DNA of 64,000 nt from Methylomonas koyamae (GCF_001644025.1 NZ_LUUK01000151.1:30549-94548); one strand, 5' to 3'. Positions 26,569-37,034 are shown, numbered from the stretch's first letter. The notes: generated from the sequence alone by a model not told the origin. Made by a program: numbers and translations.

Positions 26569-27225
26569 TCATACGACTAAATTAACCACCTGATCGATGA
26601 CTTCTTGAATTGTCAAATTCGAGGAGTCGATGTACAACGCGCCTTCCGGAACGGTAAGCGGCGCGGACGTTCGCTGACTATCGCGACGATCACGTTCTTC
26701 TATCTCACGGGTGATTTGCGGAAGATTAGCATCAATCCCCTTTTCAATCAACTGTTTATATCGTCTTAATGCTCGCTCTTCGGCGCTGGCGGTCAAGTAG
26801 ACCTTGTAACGGGCATCGCTGAACACCACGCTGCCCATGTCCCGCCCGTCGGCAACCAGGCCGGGAAGCTGTTGAAAATCCTTTTGTTTTTGCAAAAGAA
26901 CCGCTCTGACATCGGGGTAGGCCGCAATGATGGACGCCGTATTGCCAGTGGTTTCTGTCGCCAGACGCGCCGTGATGTCCACACCGTTCAGTTTGACGAT
27001 CAATGCGTCACCGCAGTCGAATTCTAACAGCATGGCTTGAGCGACCTCGCAAATAGCCGGCACATCGTCCAAATTCAATCCTGCGTTGAGCACCGCTACC
27101 GCTAGAGACCGGTATATCGAACCGCTATCCAGATAATTCCAGCCCAAAAGCTTGGCGACGGCACGACTGACCGTGCCTTTTCCCGCGCCGCTAGGCCCGT
27201 CTATCGTTAAAACCGGTGCCGTCAT
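26569..27225 (-). CDS. cmk: Cytidylate kinase
   Basis: This 218-residue nucleoside monophosphate kinase phosphorylates CMP and dCMP. It has the P-loop GPSGAGKG (residues 10-17), DSGSIYRSLA and the DGRDMGSVVF substrate loop. The lid region follows (RYKQLIEKGIDANLP). The start ATG is one base downstream of the aroA stop codon, so it is translated with aroA. Confidence 0.97.
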   Translation of the reverse strand: MTAPVLTIDGPSGAGKGTVSRAVAKLLGWNYLDSGSIYRSLAVAVLNAGLNLDDVPAICEVAQAMLLEFDCGDALIVKLNGVDITARLATETTGNTASIIAAYPDVRAVLLQKQKDFQQLPGLVADGRDMGSVVFSDARYKVYLTASAEERALRRYKQLIEKGIDANLPQITREIEERDRRDSQRTSAPLTVPEGALYIDSSNLTIQEVIDQVVNLVV

Positions 27226-27226
27226 A

Positions 27227-28546
27227 TTAAATCACGCTAACATCGAGTCCCAGCTTGACCGCTAAGTCGCGGAACTCCGGGAACGAGGTATTCACATTCG
27301 CGCAATCCTTGATCGTAATCGGTCCGGAGGCACGCAATCCGGCGATCGAGAACGACATAGCGGTGCGGTGATCGCCGTGTGAATCAACTTCGCCGCCACC
27401 GATTTGACCGCCGTTGATCACCATGCCGTCTTTGGTGGCTTGAGCGTCAATACCCAGGATTTGCAAGCCGTCCGCCATCACCTGAATCCGATCGGATTCC
27501 TTGACCCGCAATTCTTCGGCGCCGGTCAGCACCGTTTGGCCTTCGGCGCAGCTTGCCGCGACGAACAGCACTGGAAATTCGTCGATCGCCAGCGGCACCA
27601 GATGCTCGGGAATATTGATACCTTGCAATTGCGCGGAACGCACCCGCAAATCGGCGACCGGTTCTCCGCCGACTTCGCGCTCGTTCAGCACTTCGATGTT
27701 GGCGCCCATCAGGCGCAGAATGTCGATGACGCCGGTGCGAGTCGGATTGATGCCGACGTGTTTCAAGGTGACATCGGAATTCGGCGCGATACTGGCACCG
27801 ACTAAAAAGAACGCCGCAGAGGAAATGTCGCTAGGCACGTCGATATTCGTCGCGGTCAATTTGCCGTTGCTGGTGATTCTCGCGGTCGCGCCGTCGCGAG
27901 TGACCGGATAACCGAAGCCGGCCAGCATCCGTTCGGTATGATCGCGGGTCGGCGCGGGTTCGGTGACGCTGGTTTCGCCTTCCGCATACATGCCCGCCAG
28001 CAACAAACAGGATTTGACCTGGGCGCTGGCGATCGGCATGTCGTAATGCATGCCTTGCAATTTGCCGGCCTTGCCTTTGATATGCAACGGCGCGGTGCCG
28101 TTTTCTTGAGTAACGATCTCCGCGCCCATTTGTGCCAAAGGCGCAGTCACTCGCTTCATCGGCCGGGATTCAAGCGACTTGTCGCCGGTTAACACGCAGT
28201 CGAACGGCTGTCCGGCCAACAGCCCGGACAATAGCCGCATCGAGGTGCCGGAGTTGCCCAGGTACAATGGTTTTTCCGGGGCCTTCAAACCATGCTTGCC
28301 GACACCGTGCACGGTCACTTCGCCGTTGACCGGCCCTTCGATTTGTACGCCCATCGCCCGGAAGGCTTCCAAGGTACACATCGCATCTTCGGCGTTCAAA
28401 AAGCCGGTAACGTGGGTAACGCCGTCGGCCAGCGAGCCGAGCATGATGGAGCGGTGCGACATCGATTTATCGCCGGGGACGCGAATCTCGCCGTTCAGGC
28501 TGCCGCCGGGTTGGACTTGGAAAATGACGTTAGTGGATGAGGACAT
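27227..28546 (-). CDS. aroA: 3-phosphoshikimate 1-carboxyvinyltransferase (EPSP synthase)
   Basis: This 439-residue enzyme makes 5-enolpyruvylshikimate-3-phosphate in the shikimate pathway. Signature segments are VPGDKSMSHRSIMLGSLADG, LYLGNSGTSMRLLSGLLAG, SAQVKSCLLLAGMYAEG and the catalytic DEFPVLFVAASCAEG with RVKESDR. The LGNSGTSMR signature has alanine-free class II features; herbicide sensitivity cannot be judged by eye. It lies six bases after tyrA and two bases before cmk. In some Pseudomonas tyrA and aroA are fused; here they are separate. Confidence 0.97.
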   Translation of the reverse strand: MSSSTNVIFQVQPGGSLNGEIRVPGDKSMSHRSIMLGSLADGVTHVTGFLNAEDAMCTLEAFRAMGVQIEGPVNGEVTVHGVGKHGLKAPEKPLYLGNSGTSMRLLSGLLAGQPFDCVLTGDKSLESRPMKRVTAPLAQMGAEIVTQENGTAPLHIKGKAGKLQGMHYDMPIASAQVKSCLLLAGMYAEGETSVTEPAPTRDHTERMLAGFGYPVTRDGATARITSNGKLTATNIDVPSDISSAAFFLVGASIAPNSDVTLKHVGINPTRTGVIDILRLMGANIEVLNEREVGGEPVADLRVRSAQLQGINIPEHLVPLAIDEFPVLFVAASCAEGQTVLTGAEELRVKESDRIQVMADGLQILGIDAQATKDGMVINGGQIGGGEVDSHGDHRTAMSFSIAGLRASGPITIKDCANVNTSFPEFRDLAVKLGLDVSVI

Positions 28547-28551
28547 AGTGG

Positions 28552-29433
28552 TTAGGTTGGATCGTCAAAAATTTCGAGAAAACGTTGCCGGGCCTGCTTG
28601 GCGTAGCTGAAAGTTTCGAACAACGCGGAAGCGTCGCCGTTTTGCAGCAGGTGCTCGACTTGATTAAGCTCCGCTTGAAATTGTTGAATCAGCGGAATGA
28701 TTTCCTGTTTATTGGCCAGACAAATGTCCTGCCACATGGTGGGGTCGCTGGACGCGATACGGCTAAAATCGCGAAACCCGCCAGCCGCGTATTTGAAAAT
28801 TTCGCGCTGCTCGTCCTTGCGGCCCAGCATGCCGACCAACGCAAAGGCCAGAATATGCGGCAGATGGCTGGTAGCGGCGAGCACGGTATCGTGGTGCTCC
28901 ACGCTCATGATGGCCACGCTGGAACCGATCCGCCGCCAGAATGCATTGAATTGATCCACGGCCCGCGGGTCGGTGGACGATAGCGGCGTCAAAATCAAGC
29001 GACGGTTTTTATATAAATCGACCTTCGCCGCCTCGACGCCGCTGCGCTCGGCTCCGGCGATCGGATGTGCCGGCACGAAATTGCTCGGCACCTTGCCGAA
29101 CACCGCTCGCGCCGCTTCGACCACGCTGCCCTTGGTACTGCCGGCGTCGCTATAAAGCGTTTGCGAATTCCAATACGGCTTGAGTTGCTCGAAGATGGCT
29201 TGCATGCTGCCGACCGGCGTGCAAATGATCACGCAATCGGTACCGGCCATCGCTTGGGCCGGATCGGTATAAAACGCGTCGATGACGCCCAACTCGACCG
29301 CGCGCTGCATGTTGGGCAGATTCTTCTCCCGGCCCAGCGCCACTACCTGTTTGCACAAACCCTCGGCGCGGGCGGCCTTGGCGATCGAGCCGCCAATCAA
29401 GCCAACTCCGATGATGCATAGGCGCTCAAACAC
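28552..29433 (-). CDS. tyrA: Prephenate/arogenate (cyclohexadienyl) dehydrogenase
   Basis: This 293-residue NAD(P)-dependent dehydrogenase acts on the tyrosine branch. It has the Rossmann motif IGVGLIGGSIAKA (residues 8-20), the substrate-binding FVPAHPIAGAERSG and HDTVLAATSHLPHILA. There is no chorismate mutase domain, so it is the monofunctional form; the mutase is on pheA. It overlaps hisC by eight bases. Confidence 0.93.
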   Translation of the reverse strand: MFERLCIIGVGLIGGSIAKAARAEGLCKQVVALGREKNLPNMQRAVELGVIDAFYTDPAQAMAGTDCVIICTPVGSMQAIFEQLKPYWNSQTLYSDAGSTKGSVVEAARAVFGKVPSNFVPAHPIAGAERSGVEAAKVDLYKNRRLILTPLSSTDPRAVDQFNAFWRRIGSSVAIMSVEHHDTVLAATSHLPHILAFALVGMLGRKDEQREIFKYAAGGFRDFSRIASSDPTMWQDICLANKQEIIPLIQQFQAELNQVEHLLQNGDASALFETFSYAKQARQRFLEIFDDPT

Positions 29434-30529
29434 CTTGCAATACCTGGGACAATGCGTCGATGAAGATTCGGTTTTCGCGTTCGGTACCGATGCTGACTCG
29501 CAAATGATTGGGCATTTCGTAATTGGCGACCGGGCGCACGATCACGCCTTTTCTCAGCAAGGCCTGGTAGAGCGGCATCGCCGGCTGCCGCATATCGACC
29601 GAGACGAAGTTGCCGGAAGATGGAATCCAAGGCAAACCCAAGGCTTCGAAGGCTGATGTCAATTGCGCCATACCGGCATTGTTGACAGCAATGGTCTCGG
29701 TCAAATAATCGGCATCCGTCAGGGCGGCTTCCGCAGCCGCCAACGCCAACATATTACCGTTAAACGGCTGGCGCACCCTATTCAGCAAATCGGCCACCTC
29801 CGGCGACGATACGCCGAAGCCTATGCGCAAGCCGGCCAATCCGTAGGCCTTGGAAAAGGTGCGAGCGATGATCAAATTCGGGTACTTATCCGGCCAGTGC
29901 ATGGATTCGGTGCGCACGGCTGGATCGACGAATTCGTAATAGGCTTCGTCGAGCACACATAACACTGACTTCGGCAGCGAGGCGATAAACTCTTCGACGG
30001 CTTGCGCAGCCAACAAGGTGCCGGTCGGATTATTCGGGTTGGCGATGAATACTACCCGGGTAAGGTCGGTCACCGCCGCGCGCATGGCGTCCAAATCGTG
30101 GCCGTAAGCCTTGGCCGGCACGACCACGGCTTTGGCACCGACTGCTTGAGTCAGGATGGGATATAAAGCAAAGGCATGCTGAGCGAATACGACTTCATGC
30201 TCGGGAGCGACGAAGGTGCGCATCACCAATTCCAGAATCTCGCTGGAACCGTTGCCAAGCGTGATTTGTGCCGCATCCACTCTCCAGCGGGCCGATAACG
30301 CCGTCTTTAGCGCGAAACCGCTGCCGTCCGGATAACGGCTTATTTCCGGCAAAGTATTGCGAATGGCCTCTGCGACTTTCCGGCCGGTCCCCAACGGATT
30401 CTCGTTCGACGCCAGCTTGATGACTTCGCTCAAACCCAGCTCGCGCTGCAATTCTTCCGCCGGTTTACCCGGCACATATGGCATCAGTTGTTGAACGCCG
30501 TCTAAAGCAAGAGATAAAAATAAATTCAT
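29426..30529 (-). CDS. hisC: Histidinol-phosphate/aromatic aminotransferase
   Basis: This 367-residue PLP enzyme of fold type I has the internal aldimine lysine at Lys227 in ARTFSKAYGLAGLRIG. It also has the N-terminal LASNENPLGTGRKV and FIANPNNPTGTLL loops. Genes at this locus often act on imidazole-acetol phosphate as well as aromatic keto acids; with pheA and tyrA adjacent, a role in the last step of phenylalanine/tyrosine synthesis is likely. The main histidine operon is not here. Confidence 0.93.
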   Translation of the reverse strand: MNLFLSLALDGVQQLMPYVPGKPAEELQRELGLSEVIKLASNENPLGTGRKVAEAIRNTLPEISRYPDGSGFALKTALSARWRVDAAQITLGNGSSEILELVMRTFVAPEHEVVFAQHAFALYPILTQAVGAKAVVVPAKAYGHDLDAMRAAVTDLTRVVFIANPNNPTGTLLAAQAVEEFIASLPKSVLCVLDEAYYEFVDPAVRTESMHWPDKYPNLIIARTFSKAYGLAGLRIGFGVSSPEVADLLNRVRQPFNGNMLALAAAEAALTDADYLTETIAVNNAGMAQLTSAFEALGLPWIPSSGNFVSVDMRQPAMPLYQALLRKGVIVRPVANYEMPNHLRVSIGTERENRIFIDALSQVLQGV

Positions 30530-30541
30530 GAAGCAAAAAGA

Positions 30542-31627
30542 TTAAATGACTGCCTTGGGATACGAGCCGAGCACTTTCAGCATTTTGACGTTGTTCTCCA
30601 AGGTTTTCAGTGCCTTGGCGACATCGTCGTCATCGCGATGCCCTTCGATATCGATAAAAAACACATATTCCCACAAACCCTGGCGGGATGGCCGGGATTC
30701 GATGTGGGTCATGCTGATGCCATACTCTGCGAAGGGCTCCAAAATCCGATGCAATGCCCCCGGTTGGTTGCCGGTCGAAACCAGAATCGAGGTTTTATCG
30801 AAACCGGTCGAAACCGGTTGCAAGCGTCCGACGACGATGAAACGGGTCGTGTTGTTGGCTTCGTCTTCAATGTGTCTGGCGATCACGTTCAAGTCGTACA
30901 ATTCCGCCGCCGTCAAGCCAGCGATCGCCGCTTTACCGTGGTCCAGCGATGCCAAGCGCGCGGCTTCGGCGTTGCTGCTAACCGCGGTACACGGCACGCC
31001 GGGCAGATTGGCGGTTAACCATTGCCGGCACTGGGCCAGCGATTGTTGATGGGAAAATACCTCGCCAATCCCGACTAAGCCTTCCATCTTGCCCAGCAAG
31101 TTCTGATGGACGCGGATTTCGACCTCGCCGCAGATTTGCAGCGGGCTGTCCATGAAGCGATCCAGCGTATGGGCGATGACGCCTTCGGTGGAGTTTTCGA
31201 CCGGCACGACGCCGAACTGGCAATGACCGGTCTCTACCGCCTGGAAGATTTCATGAATCGTCGGGACCGGAGTATCCTGGACCGCGTGTCCGAAATGCTT
31301 AAACGTCGCCTGTTGCGAGAAGGTGCCGGCAGGGCCGAGGAAGGCGACTTCCAGCGGTTTTTCCAGAGCGAGGCAAGCCGACATCAACTCCCGGAACAAA
31401 TGCGCGGCGGACTGATCGCCTAACGGGCCAGGATTGATCTCCATGATGCGCCGCAACACCTGCGCCTCGCGATCAGGGCGGTAGAAACTGCCGGTCTCGC
31501 CTTCGGCCTGCTTGGTACGCGCGACTTCCAGCGCGCAACTGGCGCGCTGATTGATCAAGTCGAGAATCTGCCGATCTATGGCATCGATACGCTGGCGCAG
31601 TTCGGACAAAGGAATGATCGCGGTCAT
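30542..31627 (-). CDS. pheA: P-protein: chorismate mutase/prephenate dehydratase
   Basis: This 361-residue bifunctional enzyme starts the phenylalanine branch. Domains in order are chorismate mutase (about 1-90, LRQRIDAIDRQILDLINQRA), prephenate dehydratase (about 95-270, FLGPAGTFSQQATFKHFG and TTRFIVVG) and a C-terminal ACT regulatory domain (about 285-355, ISMTHIESRPSRQG). The ESRPSR motif indicates feedback inhibition by phenylalanine. It lies twelve bases upstream of hisC. Confidence 0.97.
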   Translation of the reverse strand: MTAIIPLSELRQRIDAIDRQILDLINQRASCALEVARTKQAEGETGSFYRPDREAQVLRRIMEINPGPLGDQSAAHLFRELMSACLALEKPLEVAFLGPAGTFSQQATFKHFGHAVQDTPVPTIHEIFQAVETGHCQFGVVPVENSTEGVIAHTLDRFMDSPLQICGEVEIRVHQNLLGKMEGLVGIGEVFSHQQSLAQCRQWLTANLPGVPCTAVSSNAEAARLASLDHGKAAIAGLTAAELYDLNVIARHIEDEANNTTRFIVVGRLQPVSTGFDKTSILVSTGNQPGALHRILEPFAEYGISMTHIESRPSRQGLWEYVFFIDIEGHRDDDDVAKALKTLENNVKMLKVLGSYPKAVI

Positions 31628-31632
31628 AAGCC

Positions 31633-32712
31633 TTAATGAGTACGCTCGAACTCGGCCATGAATTCGATCAAGGCCTCGACGCCGGCTTCCGGCATCGCAT
31701 TATAGATGCTGGCGCGCATGCCGCCCACCGAACGATGGCCAGCCAGCGTGCTCAAGCCTTGTTGTTCGGCTTGCTCCAAGAAGGCTTTGTCCAGCGTTGC
31801 ATCGGCCAATACGAATGGCACATTCATCCGTGACCGGCAGGCCGGATCGACCGGATTGCGGTACAGACTGGAATCGTCGATGGCTTGGTAAAGTTTGTTG
31901 GCTTTGCGGATGTTACGTTGTTCGATCGCGACGACGCCGCCCTCGCCTTTCAGCCACTGCAGCGTCAAACCCAACAAATACCAGTTGTAGGTGGCCGGCG
32001 TGTTCAACATCGAATCGGCCTTGGCCTGCTGAGCATAGCTGAACACGGCCGGCGTATTCTTGGCCTCCAAGCCCACCAAATCGTCGCGGACGATGACTAC
32101 CGTCACGCCTGACGGCCCCATGTTTTTCTGCGCGCCGGCGTAGATTAAGCCATAGTGGCCGATATCGACCCGTCTGGACAGGATATTCGACGACATATCG
32201 CAAACCAGCGGCAGGTCGCCGGCGTCCGGAATATCGTTAAATTCGACGCCGTGTATCGTTTCGTTGGAAGTGTAGTGCAAGTAGGCGGCTGCCGGATCGA
32301 CTCGCCAGTCCGCGTAGGCTGGGATTGTCGTGAACGCGGTCGATTCGCCGCTGGCCGCCACCTGGACTTCGCAATATTTGCCGGCTTCCTTGATCGCCGC
32401 GGTAGACCAAGCGCCGGTATTAACGTAGCAGGCCTTGGTTTTGCCGTTCAGGATATTTTGCGGAATCATCGCGAATTGCGCGCTGGCGCCGGCCTGTAGA
32501 AACAACACCCGATAATTGGCCGGTACCGCCAGCAGTTCGATCAGATCGTTCTTCATTTGCTCGGCAATGGCCATGAAGTGCGGACCGCGATGGCTCATTT
32601 CCATCACCGACATACCGCTGCCCCGCCAATCCAACATTTCCTGTTGGGCTTGTTGCAATACCGGTTCCGGCAACATCGACGGACCGGCGCTGAAGTTATA
32701 AATCCTGGCCAT
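31633..32712 (-). CDS. serC: Phosphoserine aminotransferase
   Basis: This 359-residue PLP enzyme of serine and pyridoxine biosynthesis has the start IYNFSAGPSMLPEPVL, the Schiff-base lysine in AGAQKNMGPSG, and SVGGMRASIYNAMP near the C-terminus. Its ATG shares one base with the gyrA stop (TAATG), so it is translationally coupled to gyrA. pheA follows after five bases. Confidence 0.97.
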   Translation of the reverse strand: MARIYNFSAGPSMLPEPVLQQAQQEMLDWRGSGMSVMEMSHRGPHFMAIAEQMKNDLIELLAVPANYRVLFLQAGASAQFAMIPQNILNGKTKACYVNTGAWSTAAIKEAGKYCEVQVAASGESTAFTTIPAYADWRVDPAAAYLHYTSNETIHGVEFNDIPDAGDLPLVCDMSSNILSRRVDIGHYGLIYAGAQKNMGPSGVTVVIVRDDLVGLEAKNTPAVFSYAQQAKADSMLNTPATYNWYLLGLTLQWLKGEGGVVAIEQRNIRKANKLYQAIDDSSLYRNPVDPACRSRMNVPFVLADATLDKAFLEQAEQQGLSTLAGHRSVGGMRASIYNAMPEAGVEALIEFMAEFERTH

Positions 32713-35309
32713 TATTCTTCTTCTCCTGTCGACGGTGCCGCGTCGCTATCCGGACTTTCGTCGTCGAGATCGCCTTCTTCGTCGCCCAGCGCTTCGATGC
32801 GGTCGACGCCAACCACTTTCTCGCCTTTATCGAGGCGAATCACCGTGACGCCCTGAGTATTGCGACCCACCACCGAAATTTCGTTGACGCGGGTTCGGAC
32901 CAAGGTACCGCCGTCGGTAATCAGCATGATCTCGTCGGTGTCGTTGACCAGCACAGCCCCGACGACCGCGCCGTTGCGTTCCGAGGTTTGAATCGCGATC
33001 AGTCCCTGACCGCCGCGCTTGTGCTGGGTAAACTCTTCGAGCTTGGTGCGTTTGCCGTAGCCGTTTTCGGTGATATTCAATACCGTCCCCTCGCTGGCGA
33101 CGATCAGCGAAATCACTTTTTGGCCTTCCTGCAAGCGGATACCCCGCACACCGGCCGCAACCCGGCCCATCGAACGTACGTCGCTCTCGTTGAAACAGAC
33201 CGCCTTACCGTCGCTGCTGAATAACATCACGTTTTGACGGCCGTCGGTCAGCGCGACGCCGACCAGGGTATCGTTATCGCGCAAATCGATCGCAATTTTA
33301 CCTTTCGCCAATTGGAATGCGAATTCAGTCAGCGGGGTTTTCTTGACCGTACCGGCCATCGTCGCCATGAACACATATTTGTCCTCGCCGTACTCGCGAA
33401 CCGACAGCATCGCGTTGATGCGTTCGCCCTCTTCCAACGGCAACAAATTGACGAAAGGCTTGCCACGCGAGGCTCGGCTGGCGACCGGCAACTCGTACAC
33501 TTTCAGCCAATAGACCTTGCCGCGCGACGAGAAGCACAGGATGGTGTCGTGGGTGTTGGCGATGATCAGTTTTTCGATGAAATCGTTTTCCTTGGTAGCC
33601 GTCGCCGATTTACCGCGACCGCCGCGCCGTTGCGCTTTGTAATCGGTCAGCGGCTGGGTTTTGACGTAACCCTCGTGCGACATGGTCACCACCATGTCTT
33701 CCTCGGTGATCAGGTCTTCAGCGGTCAGGTTGGAATAATCCTGAACGATTTCGGTTCGGCGCGCATCGGCGTATTGGCTTTTGATTTCTTCCAATTCTTC
33801 CTTGATGACTTCCATCAAGCGCACATCGCTGCCCAAAATGAACAAATATTCGTCGATCAATTCCAGCAATTGCCGATATTCGTTGACGATTTTTTCCTGC
33901 TCCAGCCCGGTCAAGCGATGCAGGCGCAAATCCAGAATGGCTTGAGCCTGATTTTCGGACAGCCGATATAGGCCGTTCGCCAAGCCGAATTCGGCCGGCA
34001 AGTCTTCCGGGCGCGAGCGATCCGCATCGGCGCGGTCCAGCAGCGACGCCACCAGACCGGCATTCCAGGATCGTCCCAACAACCCGACTTTAGCTTCCTG
34101 CGGATTCGGCGAGGTTTTGATCAGCTCGATCATCTCGTCGATATTGGCCAGTGCTACCGCCAGACCTTCCAAGATATGCGCCCGCTCGCGCGCCTTGCGT
34201 AGATTGAAGATCGTCCGGCGCGTCACGATTTCGCGTCTATGGTCGATGAAGGCGGCCAGAATGTCCTTTAAATTCATGCAATGCGGCCGACCGTCGTACA
34301 AAGCCACCATGTTGATGCCGAATACGGTCTGCAACTGGGTTTGCTTGTAGAGATTGTTCAACACCACGTCGGCCACTTCGCCGCGCCGCAATTCGACGAC
34401 CATCCGCATGCCGTCCTTATCCGATTCGTCGCGCAATCCGGAAATGCCCTCCAGCTTGCCTTCCTTGACCAATTCGGCGATTTTTTCCAGCAAGCGGGCT
34501 TTGTTGACCTGGTACGGCAGTTCCGTCGTGACGATGGCTTGTCGGCCGCTGTCGCCGATGTCCTCGAAATGGCAACGGGCGCGCAGATAGATTCGGCCCC
34601 GGCCGGTGGCATACGCTTCGTGTATGCCCGATGCGCCGTTGATGATGCCGGCGGTCGGAAAATCCGGACCGGGTACGATCCCCATCAGCTCGGGAATCGT
34701 CAAATCGGGGTTTTCGATCAAGGCCAAACAGGCGCCGACCACTTCGCCGAGGTTGTGCGGCGGGATATTGGTGGCCATGCCGACCGCGATGCCGGAAGAG
34801 CCGTTGACCAGTAGATTGGGTACCCTAGTCGGCAGCACCGTGGGTTCGGATTCTGACTCGTCGTAGTTGGCGACGAAATCGACGGTTTCCTTGTCCAGGT
34901 CGGCCAGTAACTCGTGGGAGATCTTTGCCATCCGCACTTCGGTGTACCGCATGGCCGCCGGCGAATCGCCGTCCACCGAGCCGAAGTTGCCCTGACCGTC
35001 GATCAACATGTAACGCAGCGAAAACGGTTGCGCCATTCGGACGATGGTGTCGTAAACCGCGGTATCGCCGTGCGGGTGGTATTTACCGATCACGTCACCG
35101 ACGACGCGGGCGGATTTTTTATACGGTTTGTTCCAATCGTTGCCCAGTTCGCTCATCGCGTACAGTACGCGGCGGTGCACCGGCTTCAGGCCGTCCCTGA
35201 CATCGGGAAGCGCCCTACCGACGATGACGCTCATCGCGTAATCGAGATAGGACTGTTTCATCTCGTCTTCGAGATTGACAGGAATGATTTCTTTAGCGAA
35301 GTCTGACAT
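32712..35309 (-). CDS. gyrA: DNA gyrase subunit A
   Basis: This 865-residue subunit of gyrase carries the catalytic Tyr122 in AAMRYTEVR, the GyrA box QRRGGRGKS and a C-terminal beta-pinwheel. The quinolone-resistance region is [23 protein letters not shown]; residue 83 is threonine where E. coli has serine, and Asp87 is conserved. An acidic C-terminal tail ([14 protein letters not shown]) is present. It is the first gene of the long operon running to ihfB. Confidence 0.98.
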   Translation of the reverse strand: MSDFAKEIIPVNLEDEMKQSYLDYAMSVIVGRALPDVRDGLKPVHRRVLYAMSELGNDWNKPYKKSARVVGDVIGKYHPHGDTAVYDTIVRMAQPFSLRYMLIDGQGNFGSVDGDSPAAMRYTEVRMAKISHELLADLDKETVDFVANYDESESEPTVLPTRVPNLLVNGSSGIAVGMATNIPPHNLGEVVGACLALIENPDLTIPELMGIVPGPDFPTAGIINGASGIHEAYATGRGRIYLRARCHFEDIGDSGRQAIVTTELPYQVNKARLLEKIAELVKEGKLEGISGLRDESDKDGMRMVVELRRGEVADVVLNNLYKQTQLQTVFGINMVALYDGRPHCMNLKDILAAFIDHRREIVTRRTIFNLRKARERAHILEGLAVALANIDEMIELIKTSPNPQEAKVGLLGRSWNAGLVASLLDRADADRSRPEDLPAEFGLANGLYRLSENQAQAILDLRLHRLTGLEQEKIVNEYRQLLELIDEYLFILGSDVRLMEVIKEELEEIKSQYADARRTEIVQDYSNLTAEDLITEEDMVVTMSHEGYVKTQPLTDYKAQRRGGRGKSATATKENDFIEKLIIANTHDTILCFSSRGKVYWLKVYELPVASRASRGKPFVNLLPLEEGERINAMLSVREYGEDKYVFMATMAGTVKKTPLTEFAFQLAKGKIAIDLRDNDTLVGVALTDGRQNVMLFSSDGKAVCFNESDVRSMGRVAAGVRGIRLQEGQKVISLIVASEGTVLNITENGYGKRTKLEEFTQHKRGGQGLIAIQTSERNGAVVGAVLVNDTDEIMLITDGGTLVRTRVNEISVVGRNTQGVTVIRLDKGEKVVGVDRIEALGDEEGDLDDESPDSDAAPSTGEEE

Positions 35310-35409
35310 GGGTCCGTGATTCCATAGCGGTCGACGGCAAGCGCATCGACGGGTGGGCCTGAGTTGTCAATTCCATTTACTCAGTACCGACAGGTTTGTA
35401 AAGCCGGCA

Positions 35410-35439
35410 ATTATAGCAAACGCCCCCCAGCCACGTCAG
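35410..35439 (-). promoter_or_regulatory. Promoter of gyrA operon
   Basis: On the minus strand CTGACG (35439-35434; 4 of 6 matches) and a perfect TATAAT (35415-35410) are separated by 18 bases. Transcription would start near 35403, giving a leader of about 94 bases for gyrA. The -35 overlaps the 3' end of the upstream hydrolase gene. Confidence 0.65.
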
Positions 35440-36155
35440 GCAAAAATCTCCGCCAAAAAGTTTTGCATCGCTTGCCACGAACGCCGGTCGGCGAGCGGCT
35501 GGTACACCGTGCCGAACCCCGGATTATTGGCCACCGGGTTGGTAAACGCGTGCAGGGTGTGACCGTAGCTATGCAGTTGCCAATCGGCACCGGCTTTGGT
35601 TAATTCGGCTTGCAGCGCGATAACCTGCTCCATCGGCACCATCGGATCGTCGTGACCGTGCAAGGCCAAAACCTTGGCTTTTATCATGGGCTCCGGAATG
35701 TTGGCGGGCGGCGAGAATAGACCGTGGAAGGCCACCACGCCTTGAATATCGGCGCCGGTCCTGGCTAAATCCAACGCGCACAAACCGCCGAAGCAAAAGC
35801 CGATCGCCGCAATTTTGCGATTATCGGCCCACGGCAATAATTTGGCCGCCGCCAACGCCGCCAGCGTCCTACGCTGCAACAAGGCGCGATCGGCCATGAA
35901 GGGCTGCATCAACTTGGCATTTTCATCGGGGCCGCTGCCTAACACGCCTTTTCCGTACATATCGACCGCAAACCCCAAGTAGCCCAATTCAGCCAATTTT
36001 CGAGCCTTGCCGGCGACAAATTCGTCCCGCCCACCCCAAGCGTGATGAATCAACACCAGCGGGCGCTGGCCGCTAACCGCGTCGTCGTACGCGAAATATC
36101 CTTCCAACAAGGTCTCTTGATCCAGATAAGCAACCGTGTTTGCCACTATGGCCAT
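35436..36155 (-). CDS. Dienelactone hydrolase family protein
   Basis: This 239-residue alpha/beta hydrolase has the cysteine nucleophile characteristic of dienelactone hydrolases in IGFCFGGLCAL (Cys121). The acid lies probably in HGHDDPMVPM and the histidine in YGHTLHAFTNP. It has no signal peptide. The physiological substrate is unknown; no aromatic degradation genes lie nearby. It follows the phosphatase gene after 20 bases and may be co-transcribed with it. Confidence 0.88.
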   Translation of the reverse strand: MAIVANTVAYLDQETLLEGYFAYDDAVSGQRPLVLIHHAWGGRDEFVAGKARKLAELGYLGFAVDMYGKGVLGSGPDENAKLMQPFMADRALLQRRTLAALAAAKLLPWADNRKIAAIGFCFGGLCALDLARTGADIQGVVAFHGLFSPPANIPEPMIKAKVLALHGHDDPMVPMEQVIALQAELTKAGADWQLHSYGHTLHAFTNPVANNPGFGTVYQPLADRRSWQAMQNFLAEIFA

Positions 36156-36175
36156 GTCCTAACTCCTTTGGATGG

Positions 36176-36658
36176 TTACAAACGACCGGTCTGACGCAGG
36201 GACTCCAGAAAGGCTTCGGAGGCTTGTTCGACCAAATCCAATACCCGTTCGAAGCCGTAACTGCCGCCATAGTACGGATCGGGGACCTCATGCTCCAGTA
36301 GATGCGGCGCATACTCCAAAAACAAACGGATTTTATGCCGATGATCCGGCGGACACAGCTCGGTCAGACTCTCCCTGTTCTCGCTATCCATCGCCAATAT
36401 GTGGTCGAAATGGGCAAAATCCGCTGCCGATACCTTGCGCGCGCGCAGGTGTTTCAATTCCACGCCGCGATCGCGAGCGGCTTTTTGCGCGCGTAAATCC
36501 GGCGCGTCGCCGACGTGATAGGCATGCGTGCCAGCGGAATCGATCTGAAAGCGATCGGCCAAATTTTGACTTTCGATCAAATTGGAAAACACGCCTTCCG
36601 CCGTCGGCGATCGGCAAATATTGCCCATGCAGACAAAGAGTACTTTAATTTTATTCAT
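36176..36658 (-). CDS. Low-molecular-weight protein-tyrosine phosphatase
   Basis: This 160-residue phosphatase starts MNKIKVLFVCMGNICRSPTAEG, with the active-site loop C(X)5R-S (Cys10, Arg16) and the general acid in VPDPYYGG. It dephosphorylates tyrosine-phosphorylated proteins, often kinases of polysaccharide synthesis, in the cytoplasm; no such kinase is adjacent. A start three codons upstream (ATG at 36667) is also possible; neither has a strong Shine-Dalgarno. Confidence 0.92.
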   Translation of the reverse strand: MNKIKVLFVCMGNICRSPTAEGVFSNLIESQNLADRFQIDSAGTHAYHVGDAPDLRAQKAARDRGVELKHLRARKVSAADFAHFDHILAMDSENRESLTELCPPDHRHKIRLFLEYAPHLLEHEVPDPYYGGSYGFERVLDLVEQASEAFLESLRQTGRL

Positions 36659-36991
36659 ATAGGTCAATTACTTACTAAATTAATCGCTGCAAGATCGCTT
36701 CTAGAATCGCCAACCTTGAGTCTTTGACAACAAAGCTAGCGCGCCTATTTTAGTCGTCCGGCGGGATTTTAGGGTAGAGATGCGGCCTTTGGTCGACAAG
36801 AACCCGCAACCGATACGCTCGCTCGGGGAAGAGCCTTCTCGTTCGCTGTGCGTGCTCCATAAAACGCCACCATCGCTATAAAAATCGCACAATAGACCCA
36901 ATCAGCCCCGGCATTCGAGCTGATAGTACTCGTCGGAGACTTTAATTGGCGTGGCGCTTTTGCTGAGGCAAGGACAATCGTCCGTGACAAT
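36659..36991. other. Intergenic stretch with no supported gene
   Basis: No frame with a recognisable product or convincing ribosome binding site is seen on either strand. It contains the promoter region of the phosphatase and, at its left-hand end, the terminator of the peroxidase gene that follows. Confidence 0.5.
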
Positions 36992-37018
36992 AAAAAAGGG
37001 GCCTTCCGGCCCCTTGTT
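36992..37018 (-). terminator. Rho-independent terminator of the cytochrome c peroxidase gene
   Basis: AAGGGGCC and GGCCCCTT form an eight-pair stem with a TTCC loop. On the minus strand six T residues follow. It lies about 17 bases beyond the stop of the peroxidase gene. Confidence 0.85.
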
Positions 37019-37034
37019 TGACTTACAGCGCGGA

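Noticed and set aside
25019..26593. 524-codon open frame antisense to rpsA
   Set aside because: It is the complement of the conserved rpsA gene. Long antisense frames arise from its codon bias, and the translation shows no family or start signal.
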